From Aminiphilus circumscriptus DSM 16581 (GTDB lineage: Bacteria > Synergistota > Synergistia > Synergistales > Aminiphilaceae): a DNA stretch of 64,000 nt. Of the stretch, positions 1 to 7,542 are shown in pieces. The notes beneath the pieces were generated by a model. It had not been told where the DNA came from. It worked only from the letters and a program-made list of their open reading frames with translations, and ran no database searches. The stretch is from the NCBI RefSeq assembly GCF_000526375.1, contig NZ_JAFY01000002.1, positions 124,001 through 188,000 of the forward strand. The letters run 5' to 3'. Every line of letters begins with the position of its first letter. Position 1 is the first letter of the stretch. Position numbers and translations under genes: made by a program.

Positions 1-552
1 GAGGTGAACGGCATCACCGCCACGGTGCAGGAAATCGGCGCTCGCTACACGATTCTCCGTACCTTTGACAACAAGGAAGTCATGATGCCCAACAACGTGT
101 TCTTCACGAACCAGGTCACCAACTGGACCCTCTCGGACAAGATCACCCGGAACAAGCTCACCGTCGGCGTGGGGTACGATTCGCCCGCGGAGAAAGTGGA
201 GGAGCTGCTCCTCGACGTCGTGAAGAACCATCTGAAGATCCAGAAAAAACCCGCGCCCTTCGTCGTTTTTCAGGATTTCGGCGACAGCGCGCTTCTTTTC
301 GACCTCTACTTCTGGGTGGACATGAACATCGGCGTGGGGATGCGCGTCGCCAGCGACCTGCGCTTCCGCATTCTGGAGCGCTGCAGGGCGGAGGGCATCT
401 CCATCGCCTTCCCTCAGCGGGACCTGCACCTGCACACACCCCGCCCCCTGGAACTCCGCTTCGAGAATCCGGAGCAAGCCCCCCGGCCTGGCCGGGACGG
501 CGAAACACCGCCTTCCGCGGACAAAGCCCCTCCGCCGTCACAGGAGGTCTGA
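1..552 (+). CDS. MscS-family mechanosensitive channel, 3' part
   Basis: C-terminal 183 codons of a small-conductance mechanosensitive channel; the reading frame is open to the window edge, so the transmembrane helices lie outside. The visible part has the MscS beta domain: a GxxATVQEIGxRYT segment, then LRTFDNKEVMMPNN and the NxVTNWT stretch, which in the family follow the pore helix and form the cytoplasmic vestibule. The rest is the alpha/beta C-terminal domain and ends in a proline-rich tail (about residues 150-183). The channel opens under membrane tension and releases solutes during osmotic downshock. A strong hairpin follows the stop codon. Family assignment is firm; subtype cannot be judged without the N-terminus. 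Confidence 0.9.
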   Translation, partial: EVNGITATVQEIGARYTILRTFDNKEVMMPNNVFFTNQVTNWTLSDKITRNKLTVGVGYDSPAEKVEELLLDVVKNHLKIQKKPAPFVVFQDFGDSALLFDLYFWVDMNIGVGMRVASDLRFRILERCRAEGISIAFPQRDLHLHTPRPLELRFENPEQAPRPGRDGETPPSADKAPPPSQEV

Positions 553-555
553 ACA

Positions 556-609
556 GAAAGAGGATCGGCCCGGGAGGGAAGGTTTCATTCCCCGGGCCGA
601 TCCTCTTTC
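556..609. terminator. bidirectional terminator, 19-bp perfect stem
   Basis: Perfect inverted repeat of 19 bp (556-574 with 591-609) and a 16-nt loop, starting with GAAAGAGG and ending CCTCTTTC. It lies between the converging mscS-like gene and the small unknown gene. The outer bases give a short run of T on both strands, so it can serve both. Confidence 0.85.
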
Positions 610-669
610 TCCGGGCATGTTTCCCGACGCGCACCGGGCGATCCTCCGGCACAATTCGACGCACGTCCG

Positions 670-1101
670 CTATCCCTCCTCGGAGAGCGCCTCCTCAAGG
701 GCGTCCTTCTCGTGTTCAAGAAGGCGCCGCTTGTCCTGAACCGCCTCGATGCACTGGAGCATAATCTCTCCCGAATGGGCGAGGAGGAACACCGCCAGGG
801 CGAGATCCACATCGCCGGAAAAACGCTCCGCCAGCTCCTTCAGTGCCGCATCGTCCCCCCGAAAGCTCGGCGTGCACGTGTAGCGGTCCTGGTCGTCTCC
901 AACGATGGAGAAGGAAACACCCTCGTAGGCGAAGGCGACGTCCCGCTCTCCCATCGCCACCACCCGGGCCATGGCGTTGAGGAACTTGGCGGCGTCCTTT
1001 CTGACCTGGGCGTTCGCGGCGTCGAGTTCATCCCCCCGCTGCTTCAGATCGAGGCAGGCATTCCGCAGGGCCAGCACATACTGAGAATAGGCATAGGCCA
1101 T
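670..1101 (-). CDS. uncharacterised 143-aa protein downstream of helicase
   Basis: Unrecognised soluble protein of 143 residues with no signal peptide or membrane segment. It is largely charged and helical: an N-terminal helix (MAYAYSQYVLALRNA), a middle part with a possible strand pair around residues 55-75, and a very acidic C-terminal helix ending EALSEEG. The ATG is preceded by AAGGAGGG at good spacing. It begins 27 bp after the stop codon of the helicase gene on the same strand, so the two are probably co-transcribed and may work together. I see no catalytic motif. It could be a helicase accessory protein, but nothing in the sequence proves that. Confidence 0.7.
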   Translation of the reverse strand: MAYAYSQYVLALRNACLDLKQRGDELDAANAQVRKDAAKFLNAMARVVAMGERDVAFAYEGVSFSIVGDDQDRYTCTPSFRGDDAALKELAERFSGDVDLALAVFLLAHSGEIMLQCIEAVQDKRRLLEHEKDALEEALSEEG

Positions 1102-1128
1102 GACACATCCCTCCTTCCACTCCTAGTC

Positions 1129-3012
1129 CTAGCGCCCGCCGCTCCGTCTTCGGGGACGGAGACGCCTCTTCGGGGAGCGACTGGGGGAATAGAATGCCCC
1201 CTTGGGTATCTCGCCGCTCTTTCCTTTCTTTTTCTTGCCCTTGGAAGAGGTTTTCCCCTTCTTCGCGTCCCTGTGCGCTTCCTCCGGAGAGGAAGCGGTC
1301 TCGCCGCCGGACGAGGACGCCGCCTCCTGCGTCGCGTCGGATCCCGCGCCATCGGGGCGGCCGGGAGCGCTCCGCCCTTTCCGTTTTCCCGACGCGCTCC
1401 GGGTTTTCTCCCGGAGAAGTTCCGGGCGGGACAGGGGTGTTTCGGAGCGGCTCTCGGAGATCTCCTGGAGACATTCCTCGAAGGTGAACACCGTCTCGTC
1501 GATACGCTCCACCTCCGCCTCCAGCTCTCCCATACGGGCGAAGGAGTATCCCTCGGGGAGAGCGTTGGCGAAGCGTTTGATCTTCAGCAGCGCCTGGAGG
1601 CGGTTCCGCTCGTACCGCTCCACGATCGTCGCGGCGGCGAGGGAGGAGGGACGCTCCTCCTCGCAGAAGAGCCAGGCCATCTGGAGGTTCTCGCCCACCT
1701 CCATCTCCTCGAACCAGATGTCCCCCAGAACAGCCCGGAAGCGGCGCCGGAGGTGGTGCGGCACGAGGCGCTTCACCCAGCGGTCCACGGAGCGGAGGGC
1801 CGCGCGGATCTCGGTGTAGACGTCCCGGTAGTCCCGCTCGGGGAGGGAACCGAAGGCCACCGTCTCCGCCTCGCTGGAAGGAGTGGTCTCCTCCCGGAGC
1901 AGGCGTCCGAAGGCGGGCGCAAGGTCGATCCGGGCCGGCTCGGGAGTGCGGAAGAGCAGATCCCGGTAGAGGTCGTCGATGAGAAAGTTCCGGTTCTCCC
2001 AGGGGCTGTCCGCAATCCAGGTGACATAGCCCGTGTCGAAGTGTCCCTTCCGGCCCGCCCGCCCCGCCATCTGCAGGAACTCGTTCCGGGACAGGGGACG
2101 GTCGTCGTGGTACCAGGCGAGCTGGGCGAAGAGCACCGTCTCCGCCGGAAGGTTCACTCCCAGCGCAAGGGCGTTCGTTCCCACCACCACGTCGAGAATG
2201 CGCTCCCGGAAGGCGGTCTCCACGAGGAGTTTCTCCTTGGGAAGCAGACTGCCGTGGTAGAGGCCGACTCCCTTGTAGAGCGGCGGCGGCAGTTCCGCCA
2301 CGCCGAAGATGCGGGCCATCTCCTCGAGCCGGTCCAGCATCTCCCGGGGCAAAGAGCGCCGTACTCCGGCAATCTGCTCCGCCAGCTCCTTCACTCCCTC
2401 CCGGGAGAAGACGAAGACCAGCGCATCCCGCACTTCTCCGGGACGGACGATGGGCTTCTCCCGGAAAACCAGTTCCGTGGCCCGCTCTTCGTTCTCCACG
2501 AGGACGAAGGGACGCCCGGTGACGCGGGCCAGATAGCTCCGAACATGTTCGGGATTGCCGAAGGTGGCGGACATGACGAGGATGGGGACCTCCGGCGAGG
2601 TGGCCCGAATGCCGTCCACATAGGTGCGCGCCCGGCGGCTGTCGGTGAAGATGTAGTGGAACTCGTCCACCACCAGGCGGATGCCGGGCTTGCCCGCGTA
2701 CTTGAGGGTGTAGATCTCCTGGGTGCAGCAGAGCACCCGAGCACCGGCGTTCTTCTTGAAATCCCCCGTCTCCAGCCCCACCTCGAAACCAAGGCCCCGG
2801 AGGTCGAGATAGCGTTCGTTGGAAAGCGCCTTGATGGGGGCGGTGAAGATCACCCGCTCTTCCGGGCGACGGGGCTGTCCTGCACTGTCCAGAAGCCCCG
2901 CCCAGAGATAGGCCACCAGCGTCTTGCCCGATCCCGTGGGCGCCGCCAGCACAGCGCTCTGTCCCTCGATCCGGGACCAGGCGTCGAGCTGCCAGGGATA
3001 GAAGGAGATCAT
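1129..3012 (-). CDS. Ski2-like DEAD/DEAH helicase with basic tail
   Basis: Superfamily 2 helicase of 627 aa. In order: Walker A APTGSGKT (residues 24-31), a DEFH motif II (VVDEFHYIF), MSAT motif III, GTNALALGVNLP (motif V region) and QMAGRAGRKG motif VI, the Ski2/Mtr4/HelY signature. It should translocate on RNA or DNA with ATP. It lacks the large arch and C-terminal domains of Mtr4 and is shorter than actinobacterial HelY. The last 100 residues are low-complexity and extremely Lys/Arg-rich (KGKKKKGK), a likely nucleic-acid-binding tail. The open frame extends upstream to 3558, but that part is unlike protein; ATG at 3012 has GGAG about 10 nt upstream and starts exactly at the Q-motif-like MISFYPWQ. 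Substrate unknown. Confidence 0.85.
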   Translation of the reverse strand: MISFYPWQLDAWSRIEGQSAVLAAPTGSGKTLVAYLWAGLLDSAGQPRRPEERVIFTAPIKALSNERYLDLRGLGFEVGLETGDFKKNAGARVLCCTQEIYTLKYAGKPGIRLVVDEFHYIFTDSRRARTYVDGIRATSPEVPILVMSATFGNPEHVRSYLARVTGRPFVLVENEERATELVFREKPIVRPGEVRDALVFVFSREGVKELAEQIAGVRRSLPREMLDRLEEMARIFGVAELPPPLYKGVGLYHGSLLPKEKLLVETAFRERILDVVVGTNALALGVNLPAETVLFAQLAWYHDDRPLSRNEFLQMAGRAGRKGHFDTGYVTWIADSPWENRNFLIDDLYRDLLFRTPEPARIDLAPAFGRLLREETTPSSEAETVAFGSLPERDYRDVYTEIRAALRSVDRWVKRLVPHHLRRRFRAVLGDIWFEEMEVGENLQMAWLFCEEERPSSLAAATIVERYERNRLQALLKIKRFANALPEGYSFARMGELEAEVERIDETVFTFEECLQEISESRSETPLSRPELLREKTRSASGKRKGRSAPGRPDGAGSDATQEAASSSGGETASSPEEAHRDAKKGKTSSKGKKKKGKSGEIPKGAFYSPSRSPKRRLRPRRRSGGR

Positions 3013-3786
3013 GACGCTTTCACTCCGGAATATCCGCTTCGTCCCTGCGGAGCGACACGGCGGGAAGCGCGTTTTTTCCGGAGAGCCCGCTGTCCTGCGA
3101 TAGGTCTCATGCTTGTCCCTCCCGGAGCGTCGTCTCCTCCGGGAAGTCGCCTCCACATGGTTCGGAGGAACTCCCGGAATTCTTCCATTCCATTCTTTGA
3201 TTATGGCACAGCGCTCAGGGAACCGCAAAATTTCCCGAACCGCCCCCATCCGGGTCGCGGAAGGGCATGTCGTGGAGCGCACCACGGTATGGCAGAAACG
3301 GAAAGGCATGCCCCCTCCACCACGACACGGGACCATCCTGGGAGAGTCCTTTTGGTTGCGGGAAAAGCGTCGGATGACGCAGGAACGAAGATGTGACGCA
3401 GAAGATGTGACGTATAGACGTATATAGGAAGACAAGCTTGTCTGACGAAAGATGTCGACGTCTTGTCCGGTTCGTATGCGTTTGCCGCCGGGGTGGGTCG
3501 GTTCTTCATCTCGCCGACGGGTCGGTTTTTGATGGTGCTTGACTGCGACGACTCGCAAATCCAGGGGCGATATCTTTTGGAAGCTCTGAATAAAGACCTT
3601 TCGCTTTCCCTTGACTCGGGTCGCATCAGGCTCTGCGAGGCGCTCTGCGGGGCTGACGCAGCCTTATTCAGAGATTCCTTTTCAGAAACATGCCCCTTTT
3701 CCGGAGGAAGCATGATATGATGAGAATGGCATTAGTCTTCCGAGCCCTGTCGCCTCGGGAAAAATCTCCGCCTCCAAGAGGCGGAT
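3013..3786. other. 774-bp gene-free region with palindromes and repeat copy 1
   Basis: No convincing gene. It separates the leftward helicase from the rightward GGDEF gene, so promoters for both are expected here. Visible structure: the direct repeat GAAGATGTGACG at 3387-3398 and 3401-3412 (14-bp period), a perfect 14-bp palindrome AGACAAGCTTGTCT at 3430-3443, a near-palindrome around 3449-3464, and family-1 repeat copy 1 at 3579-3678. An open frame at 3463-3720 runs through the repeat and is not credible as a gene. Confidence 0.6.
3579..3678 (+). repeat. family-1 palindromic-ended repeat, copy 1
   Basis: 100-bp element. Ends are inverted repeats (GGAAGCTCTGAATAA on the left, TTATTCAGAGATTCC on the right; 14 of 15 pair). 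Inside is a conserved hairpin with a GCTC-TGCG-GGGC core, extended by TGCG/CGCA and AGGC/GCCT pairs. Short TTTT tracts flank both ends. Copies 2 (7242-7342) and 3 (34823-34922) share most of their bases. It lies 109 bp upstream of the PAS-GGDEF-HD-GYP gene and points toward it. Confidence 0.85.
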
Positions 3787-6555
3787 GTGCCCACTAAACG
3801 CTGGAGGAACATGGGACTTCGACGACGCCTCGCTCTCGCTCTCGGCAGCATGTGCATCCTGATCTTCGCCGGACTAGGCCTCCTCTTCGGCGGCCTTTCC
3901 CGGGAGCGTCCCCGTGCCGTTCCGGAAGCACCCCACGAAGGCGTCACCCGACGACCCGTCCTTCCCGATCTTTTCGAGGAAATCGGGAAGGTGCTGCGTT
4001 CTCCCGAGAGAGGCATCCTTCCGAAAATCCCCCTTTCCCCATCCATCCCATCGCCGCTCTCCACCCAAGCACCTCCTCCGGAGACGCCCCCGGTTCGCCC
4101 CTTCTTCCCGGCCTTCCTCGCCGCCGGACTCGTGACCGCCCTCCTCGCCTATCTTCTCGTGCACCGCCTCGTCCTTGCCCGTCTCCTCCGCCTTACGGAG
4201 GAGCTGCGGTGCATCAGCGAAACGGGCGAGCAGGGACGGCGCGTCACCGTGAAGGGAAAGGACCAGCTCGCCATGTTGGCGAACTCCGTGAACGATCTCA
4301 TGGACGCCCTGGAAACGTCCATGATCCGGGAGCGGGAACATGCAACACGCCTGCAGGCACTGACCAACAACATCCCCGGCGCGGTGTACCGCAGCCGCAA
4401 CGACGCCGCATGGACAAAGCTCTATCTGAGCGGACACTTTCAGGACATCACCGGCTACGCTCCCGAGGAATTCCTCGGTGTGAACGGGCGGGGCTTCGCG
4501 GAGATCATTCACCCCGACGATCTGGAGAAGGTGCGCGCCGGCGTGGCCGAGAGCAGCCGAAAGGGACTTCCCTTCACGCTGGAGTACCGCATCGTCCGCC
4601 CCGACGGCAGCGTGCGTTGGATCTCCGACCGGGGGCGGGTCGTACAGGACGAACTGACGGAAAAAACCTGGCTGGACGGGGTGCTTCTGGAGGAAACGGA
4701 GCGACGGCGCGTCCTGGAGGCCCTCGGCGAGTCCGAGGCCAGACACAGGGCCATCTTCGAGAACGCGGGAAGCGCCATGATCCTCACCGACGAGGACGGG
4801 CAGATCGTCATGGCCAACGAGGAGTTCTGCCGTCTCACGGGCTACTCCAGGGAAGAGGTGGAACATCGCCTCTTCTGGACAGCCTTCGTTCCCCCCGAAG
4901 AGCTGCCCCAAGTCCTGGAGATGACCTCCCGGCGGCAGAACGCACCGGAAACCGTTCCCCGGCGCTATGAGACGCGCCTGACGGACAGGACGGGAAGACA
5001 CCTGGACGTGATCGTCTGCGCCGATCTCATTCCCGGTTCTCGGCAACAGGTGGCCTCTTTCCTGGACATCACGGAGATCCGAACCGTCCAGAGCGCCCTC
5101 GAGGCAAGCGAACGCCGCTTCCGTGAATTCGCCGAATCTCTTCCCCAGGTGGTCTTCGAGATAGACCTGGAGGGAACTGTCCTCTTCGTCAACAAGAACG
5201 CCGGAGTCACCCTCGGCTATTCGCCGGAGGAACTCCGGAGCGGGTTCAACGCCCTTTCCATCATCGCCCCCGAGGACAGAGAACGTGCCCGGAACCGCAT
5301 GGAGGAACGCCTCCGTGGCGACGACAACCCCGCCCACGGAGAATACACCGGACTCCGCCGGGACGGCTCGCGCTTTCCCCTGGCGGTCTATCTCCGCCCG
5401 ATCCTCGTCGAAGGCCGCCCCCAGGGCTTCCGAGGACTTCTCGTGGACATGACCCACCAGAAGGAGCTGGAGGAACGGCTCCGCTTCTACAGCCTCCACG
5501 ATCCGCTCACGGGACTCTACAACCGTACCTTCTTCGACGAGGAACTGCGTCGCCTCAGCGCCGGACGGGACGATCCCGTGGGAATCGTGATCTGCGACCT
5601 GGACGGGCTCAAATTCCTCAACGACACCATGGGACATGCCGTGGGCGACCGCATTCTCACCGAGACCGCGCACATTCTCCGAAGGGCTTTCCGCAAAAAC
5701 GACGTGCTGGCCCGCATCGGCGGAGACGAATTCGCCGCCCTGCTCCCCCGCTGCGACGGCAACGCGCTGGCCCGCATCGTGGAGACAATCTTCCGGGAGG
5801 TGGAGCGCCACAACGAATCCACTCCGGCCCTTCCTCTGTCCATTTCCGTGGGACACGCCTCGGGAAATGCCGGAGAGGTCCGCATCGAGGCGCTCTTCGC
5901 CGCCGCGGACGACAACATGTACCGGGCCAAGAACGACCGCCGGGAGGCATCCCGCCATTTCCTTCTGGAACGCCTGCGGAGAGCGCTCGACCTCCGGGAA
6001 TTCAGCGACGGGGAGCATTTGCGGCGTCTCGAACGCCACCTCCTCTCCCTGGCGGAGCCCCTCGGCATCCCCAGGGAGGCCCGGCAGCTTCTGCATTCGC
6101 TCGCGCACTGGCACGACATCGGCATGGTCACCGTGGACGAGTCCATCGTGCTCCGCCCGGGCCCCCTCACGCCGGAAGAGTGGAAGGAAATCCGCCGCCA
6201 CCCCGAAACAGGGGCGCGCATCGTCGCCTCCTTCCAGGATCTGGCGGCCCTTGCGCCGTGGATCCTGGCCCACCACGAGCGGTGGGACGGGGCGGGATAT
6301 CCCCTTGGTCTCAAGGGCGAGGAGATCCCCCTGGAGAGCCGCATGCTCGCCCTTGTCCACGCCTACGACGCCATGACATCCCCCCGGCCCTGGCGCCCGG
6401 CCCGAAGTCCCGAGGAAGCCCGGGCCGAACTCCGACGGTGCGCGGGAACCCAGTTCGATCCCAACATGGTGGAACTGTTCCTCGCCCTGCCCGAGGATTC
6501 CGAGGGCGAGCGTCACATCTCCGCCGACGTCTCTCGGGTGAACGCTTCCTCCTGA
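3787..6555 (+). CDS. membrane PAS-GGDEF-HD-GYP cyclic-di-GMP protein
   Basis: 922-aa hybrid signalling enzyme. Two membrane helices (about 13-35 and 107-127) enclose a short Pro-rich periplasmic loop. Then come a HAMP-like linker (128-185), three PAS domains (about 188-305, 312-435, 440-560), a GGDEF domain and an HD-GYP domain. The diguanylate cyclase motif is an intact GGDEF at 645-649, with an RxxD inhibitory site (RKND) five residues before it. The phosphodiesterase has H776-D777, HHE at 829-831 and GYP at 837-839. Both synthesis and hydrolysis of c-di-GMP therefore look possible, probably switched by PAS ligands. GTG at 3787 has AGAGG about 5 nt upstream; ATG at 3811 is an alternative. 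Family-1 repeat copy 1 lies just upstream. Confidence 0.92.
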   Translation: MPTKRWRNMGLRRRLALALGSMCILIFAGLGLLFGGLSRERPRAVPEAPHEGVTRRPVLPDLFEEIGKVLRSPERGILPKIPLSPSIPSPLSTQAPPPETPPVRPFFPAFLAAGLVTALLAYLLVHRLVLARLLRLTEELRCISETGEQGRRVTVKGKDQLAMLANSVNDLMDALETSMIREREHATRLQALTNNIPGAVYRSRNDAAWTKLYLSGHFQDITGYAPEEFLGVNGRGFAEIIHPDDLEKVRAGVAESSRKGLPFTLEYRIVRPDGSVRWISDRGRVVQDELTEKTWLDGVLLEETERRRVLEALGESEARHRAIFENAGSAMILTDEDGQIVMANEEFCRLTGYSREEVEHRLFWTAFVPPEELPQVLEMTSRRQNAPETVPRRYETRLTDRTGRHLDVIVCADLIPGSRQQVASFLDITEIRTVQSALEASERRFREFAESLPQVVFEIDLEGTVLFVNKNAGVTLGYSPEELRSGFNALSIIAPEDRERARNRMEERLRGDDNPAHGEYTGLRRDGSRFPLAVYLRPILVEGRPQGFRGLLVDMTHQKELEERLRFYSLHDPLTGLYNRTFFDEELRRLSAGRDDPVGIVICDLDGLKFLNDTMGHAVGDRILTETAHILRRAFRKNDVLARIGGDEFAALLPRCDGNALARIVETIFREVERHNESTPALPLSISVGHASGNAGEVRIEALFAAADDNMYRAKNDRREASRHFLLERLRRALDLREFSDGEHLRRLERHLLSLAEPLGIPREARQLLHSLAHWHDIGMVTVDESIVLRPGPLTPEEWKEIRRHPETGARIVASFQDLAALAPWILAHHERWDGAGYPLGLKGEEIPLESRMLALVHAYDAMTSPRPWRPARSPEEARAELRRCAGTQFDPNMVELFLALPEDSEGERHISADVSRVNASS

Positions 6556-6830
6556 GCGAAGGTGAGGCTGCGGCACCGGCACAGCGCTTTCGGCCGGCTT
6601 TGACTCCTGAAGCAAGCTCCCTGGAACCCCGTTACGGGTATTCTTTCAACGAAAAGGCTCCTTGTGCCCGTCGAGGAGAAACGCCCGTCGCGAAACACGT
6701 TGCTTCGAGCACGAGCACAGAGCGGAGGGAAAGAGGGAAATAAAAATACCGAGCTTCTCCGAAGGATTCGGAAGAGCCCGGTAAAGAGGCGAAAACAGGG
6801 ACGGCGCGGGCGAAAAATGCTCCGGAGAGA

Positions 6831-7223
6831 TCACTCCCGGGCGACGGCGAGTTTGTCGAGGAGATCTCTTTCCATGAAGGGTTTGGTGAGAAAGCCCCGA
6901 GGCGCCAGTGCCTTGGCCCGGGCGAGCGTTTCCTGATCCGTGTGGGCCGTGAGAAAAATGACGGACACTTCTCCGTTGCCCTGCATGAGCCGAGCCGCCT
7001 CGATCCCTCCCAGATCCCCCTTGAGGGAGATGTCCATGAGCACCAGGTCGGGTTGCAGTTCCTTGGCTCGACGCACCGCGTCCTCCCCGGAGAAGACGAT
7101 GTCCACGACGCGATATCCCGCCCGCTCCAAACAGGCCTGGAGATCCAGGGCAGTGAGCACCTCATCCTCAACGACGAGCACCCTTGGCGGAGACGCTTCA
7201 CGCCGTTCTTCCCGCAAGTCCAT
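6831..7223 (-). CDS. stand-alone receiver-domain response regulator
   Basis: 130-aa single-domain response regulator without an output domain. It has the acidic pair in LVVEDE, the phosphorylatable Asp in LVLMDISL, the Thr of FLTAHTD and the Lys of FLTKPF. Such proteins act by protein-protein contact or as phosphate relays. The ATG at 7223 has AGGAGG 7 nt upstream; the longer frame starts inside a repeat and is rejected. Family-1 repeat copy 2 abuts its ribosome-binding site. No histidine kinase is visible nearby; the converging PAS-GGDEF-HD-GYP gene is the nearest signalling partner but is no kinase. Confidence 0.88.
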   Translation of the reverse strand: MDLREERREASPPRVLVVEDEVLTALDLQACLERAGYRVVDIVFSGEDAVRRAKELQPDLVLMDISLKGDLGGIEAARLMQGNGEVSVIFLTAHTDQETLARAKALAPRGFLTKPFMERDLLDKLAVARE

Positions 7224-7241
7224 CGAAAAGTCCTCCTCTTT

Positions 7242-7342
7242 GGAAATCTCTGAATAAGGCTGCGTCAGCCCCGAAGGGCGCCTCGCAGAGCCTGATGCGA
7301 CCCGAGTCAAGGGAAAGCGAAAGGTCTTTATTCAGGGCTTCC
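7242..7342 (-). repeat. family-1 palindromic-ended repeat, copy 2
   Basis: 101-bp copy, inverted with respect to copy 1. Ends GGAAATCTCTGAATAA and TTATTCAGGGCTTCC; the internal hairpin core reads GCCC-TTCG-GGGC on the minus strand. It ends 19 bp before the start codon of the receiver gene, so it is transcribed in that gene's leader if the promoter lies upstream. TTT tracts flank both sides. Confidence 0.85.
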
Positions 7343-7425
7343 TTTGTTTTTTCGCGCCGTGTCACCGAACATGCCTCCGGGTCAACAATTTCCGACGCGT
7401 TCCATTCTACGCGAGGGGCAGGGAA

Positions 7426-7455
7426 ATGACCAGACGAGGCGTTTTTGGGTATAAT
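7426..7455 (+). promoter_or_regulatory. sigma-70-type promoter of the phospho-signalling operon
   Basis: ATGACC (7426-7431), 18 bp, TATAAT (7450-7455). A start near 7462 would leave an 80-nt leader before the AAGGAGG and ATG at 7543. It lies between repeat copy 2 and the VWA-FHA gene, which supports the shorter start of that gene. Confidence 0.6.
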
Positions 7456-7542
7456 CGAAACAGCGTATTTCGGACCCGTCTCCTCGCTGAGGGAAACGCC
7501 GTTCCGGAAAGCCGTGCACGCCACGAAGGAGGAAGGCACTCC

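Noticed and set aside
712-3396. 894-codon plus-strand frame opposite the helicase
   Set aside because: It is antisense to a helicase with all motifs in order; the translation is Gly/Arg/Leu low complexity without a ribosome-binding site.
3579-3678. Possible cyclic-di-GMP riboswitch in the family-1 element
   Set aside because: The conserved core of known c-di-GMP riboswitches is not visible, and the terminal inverted repeats with short flanking tracts fit a MITE better. Co-location with c-di-GMP genes is kept as a finding instead.
3463-3720. Small plus-strand frame upstream of the GGDEF gene
   Set aside because: It translates straight through family-1 repeat copy 1, and the same repeat in other places is not in that frame.
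3874-6615. 913-codon minus-strand frame opposite the GGDEF gene
   Set aside because: Same artefact; GGDEF and HD-GYP motifs are on the plus strand.
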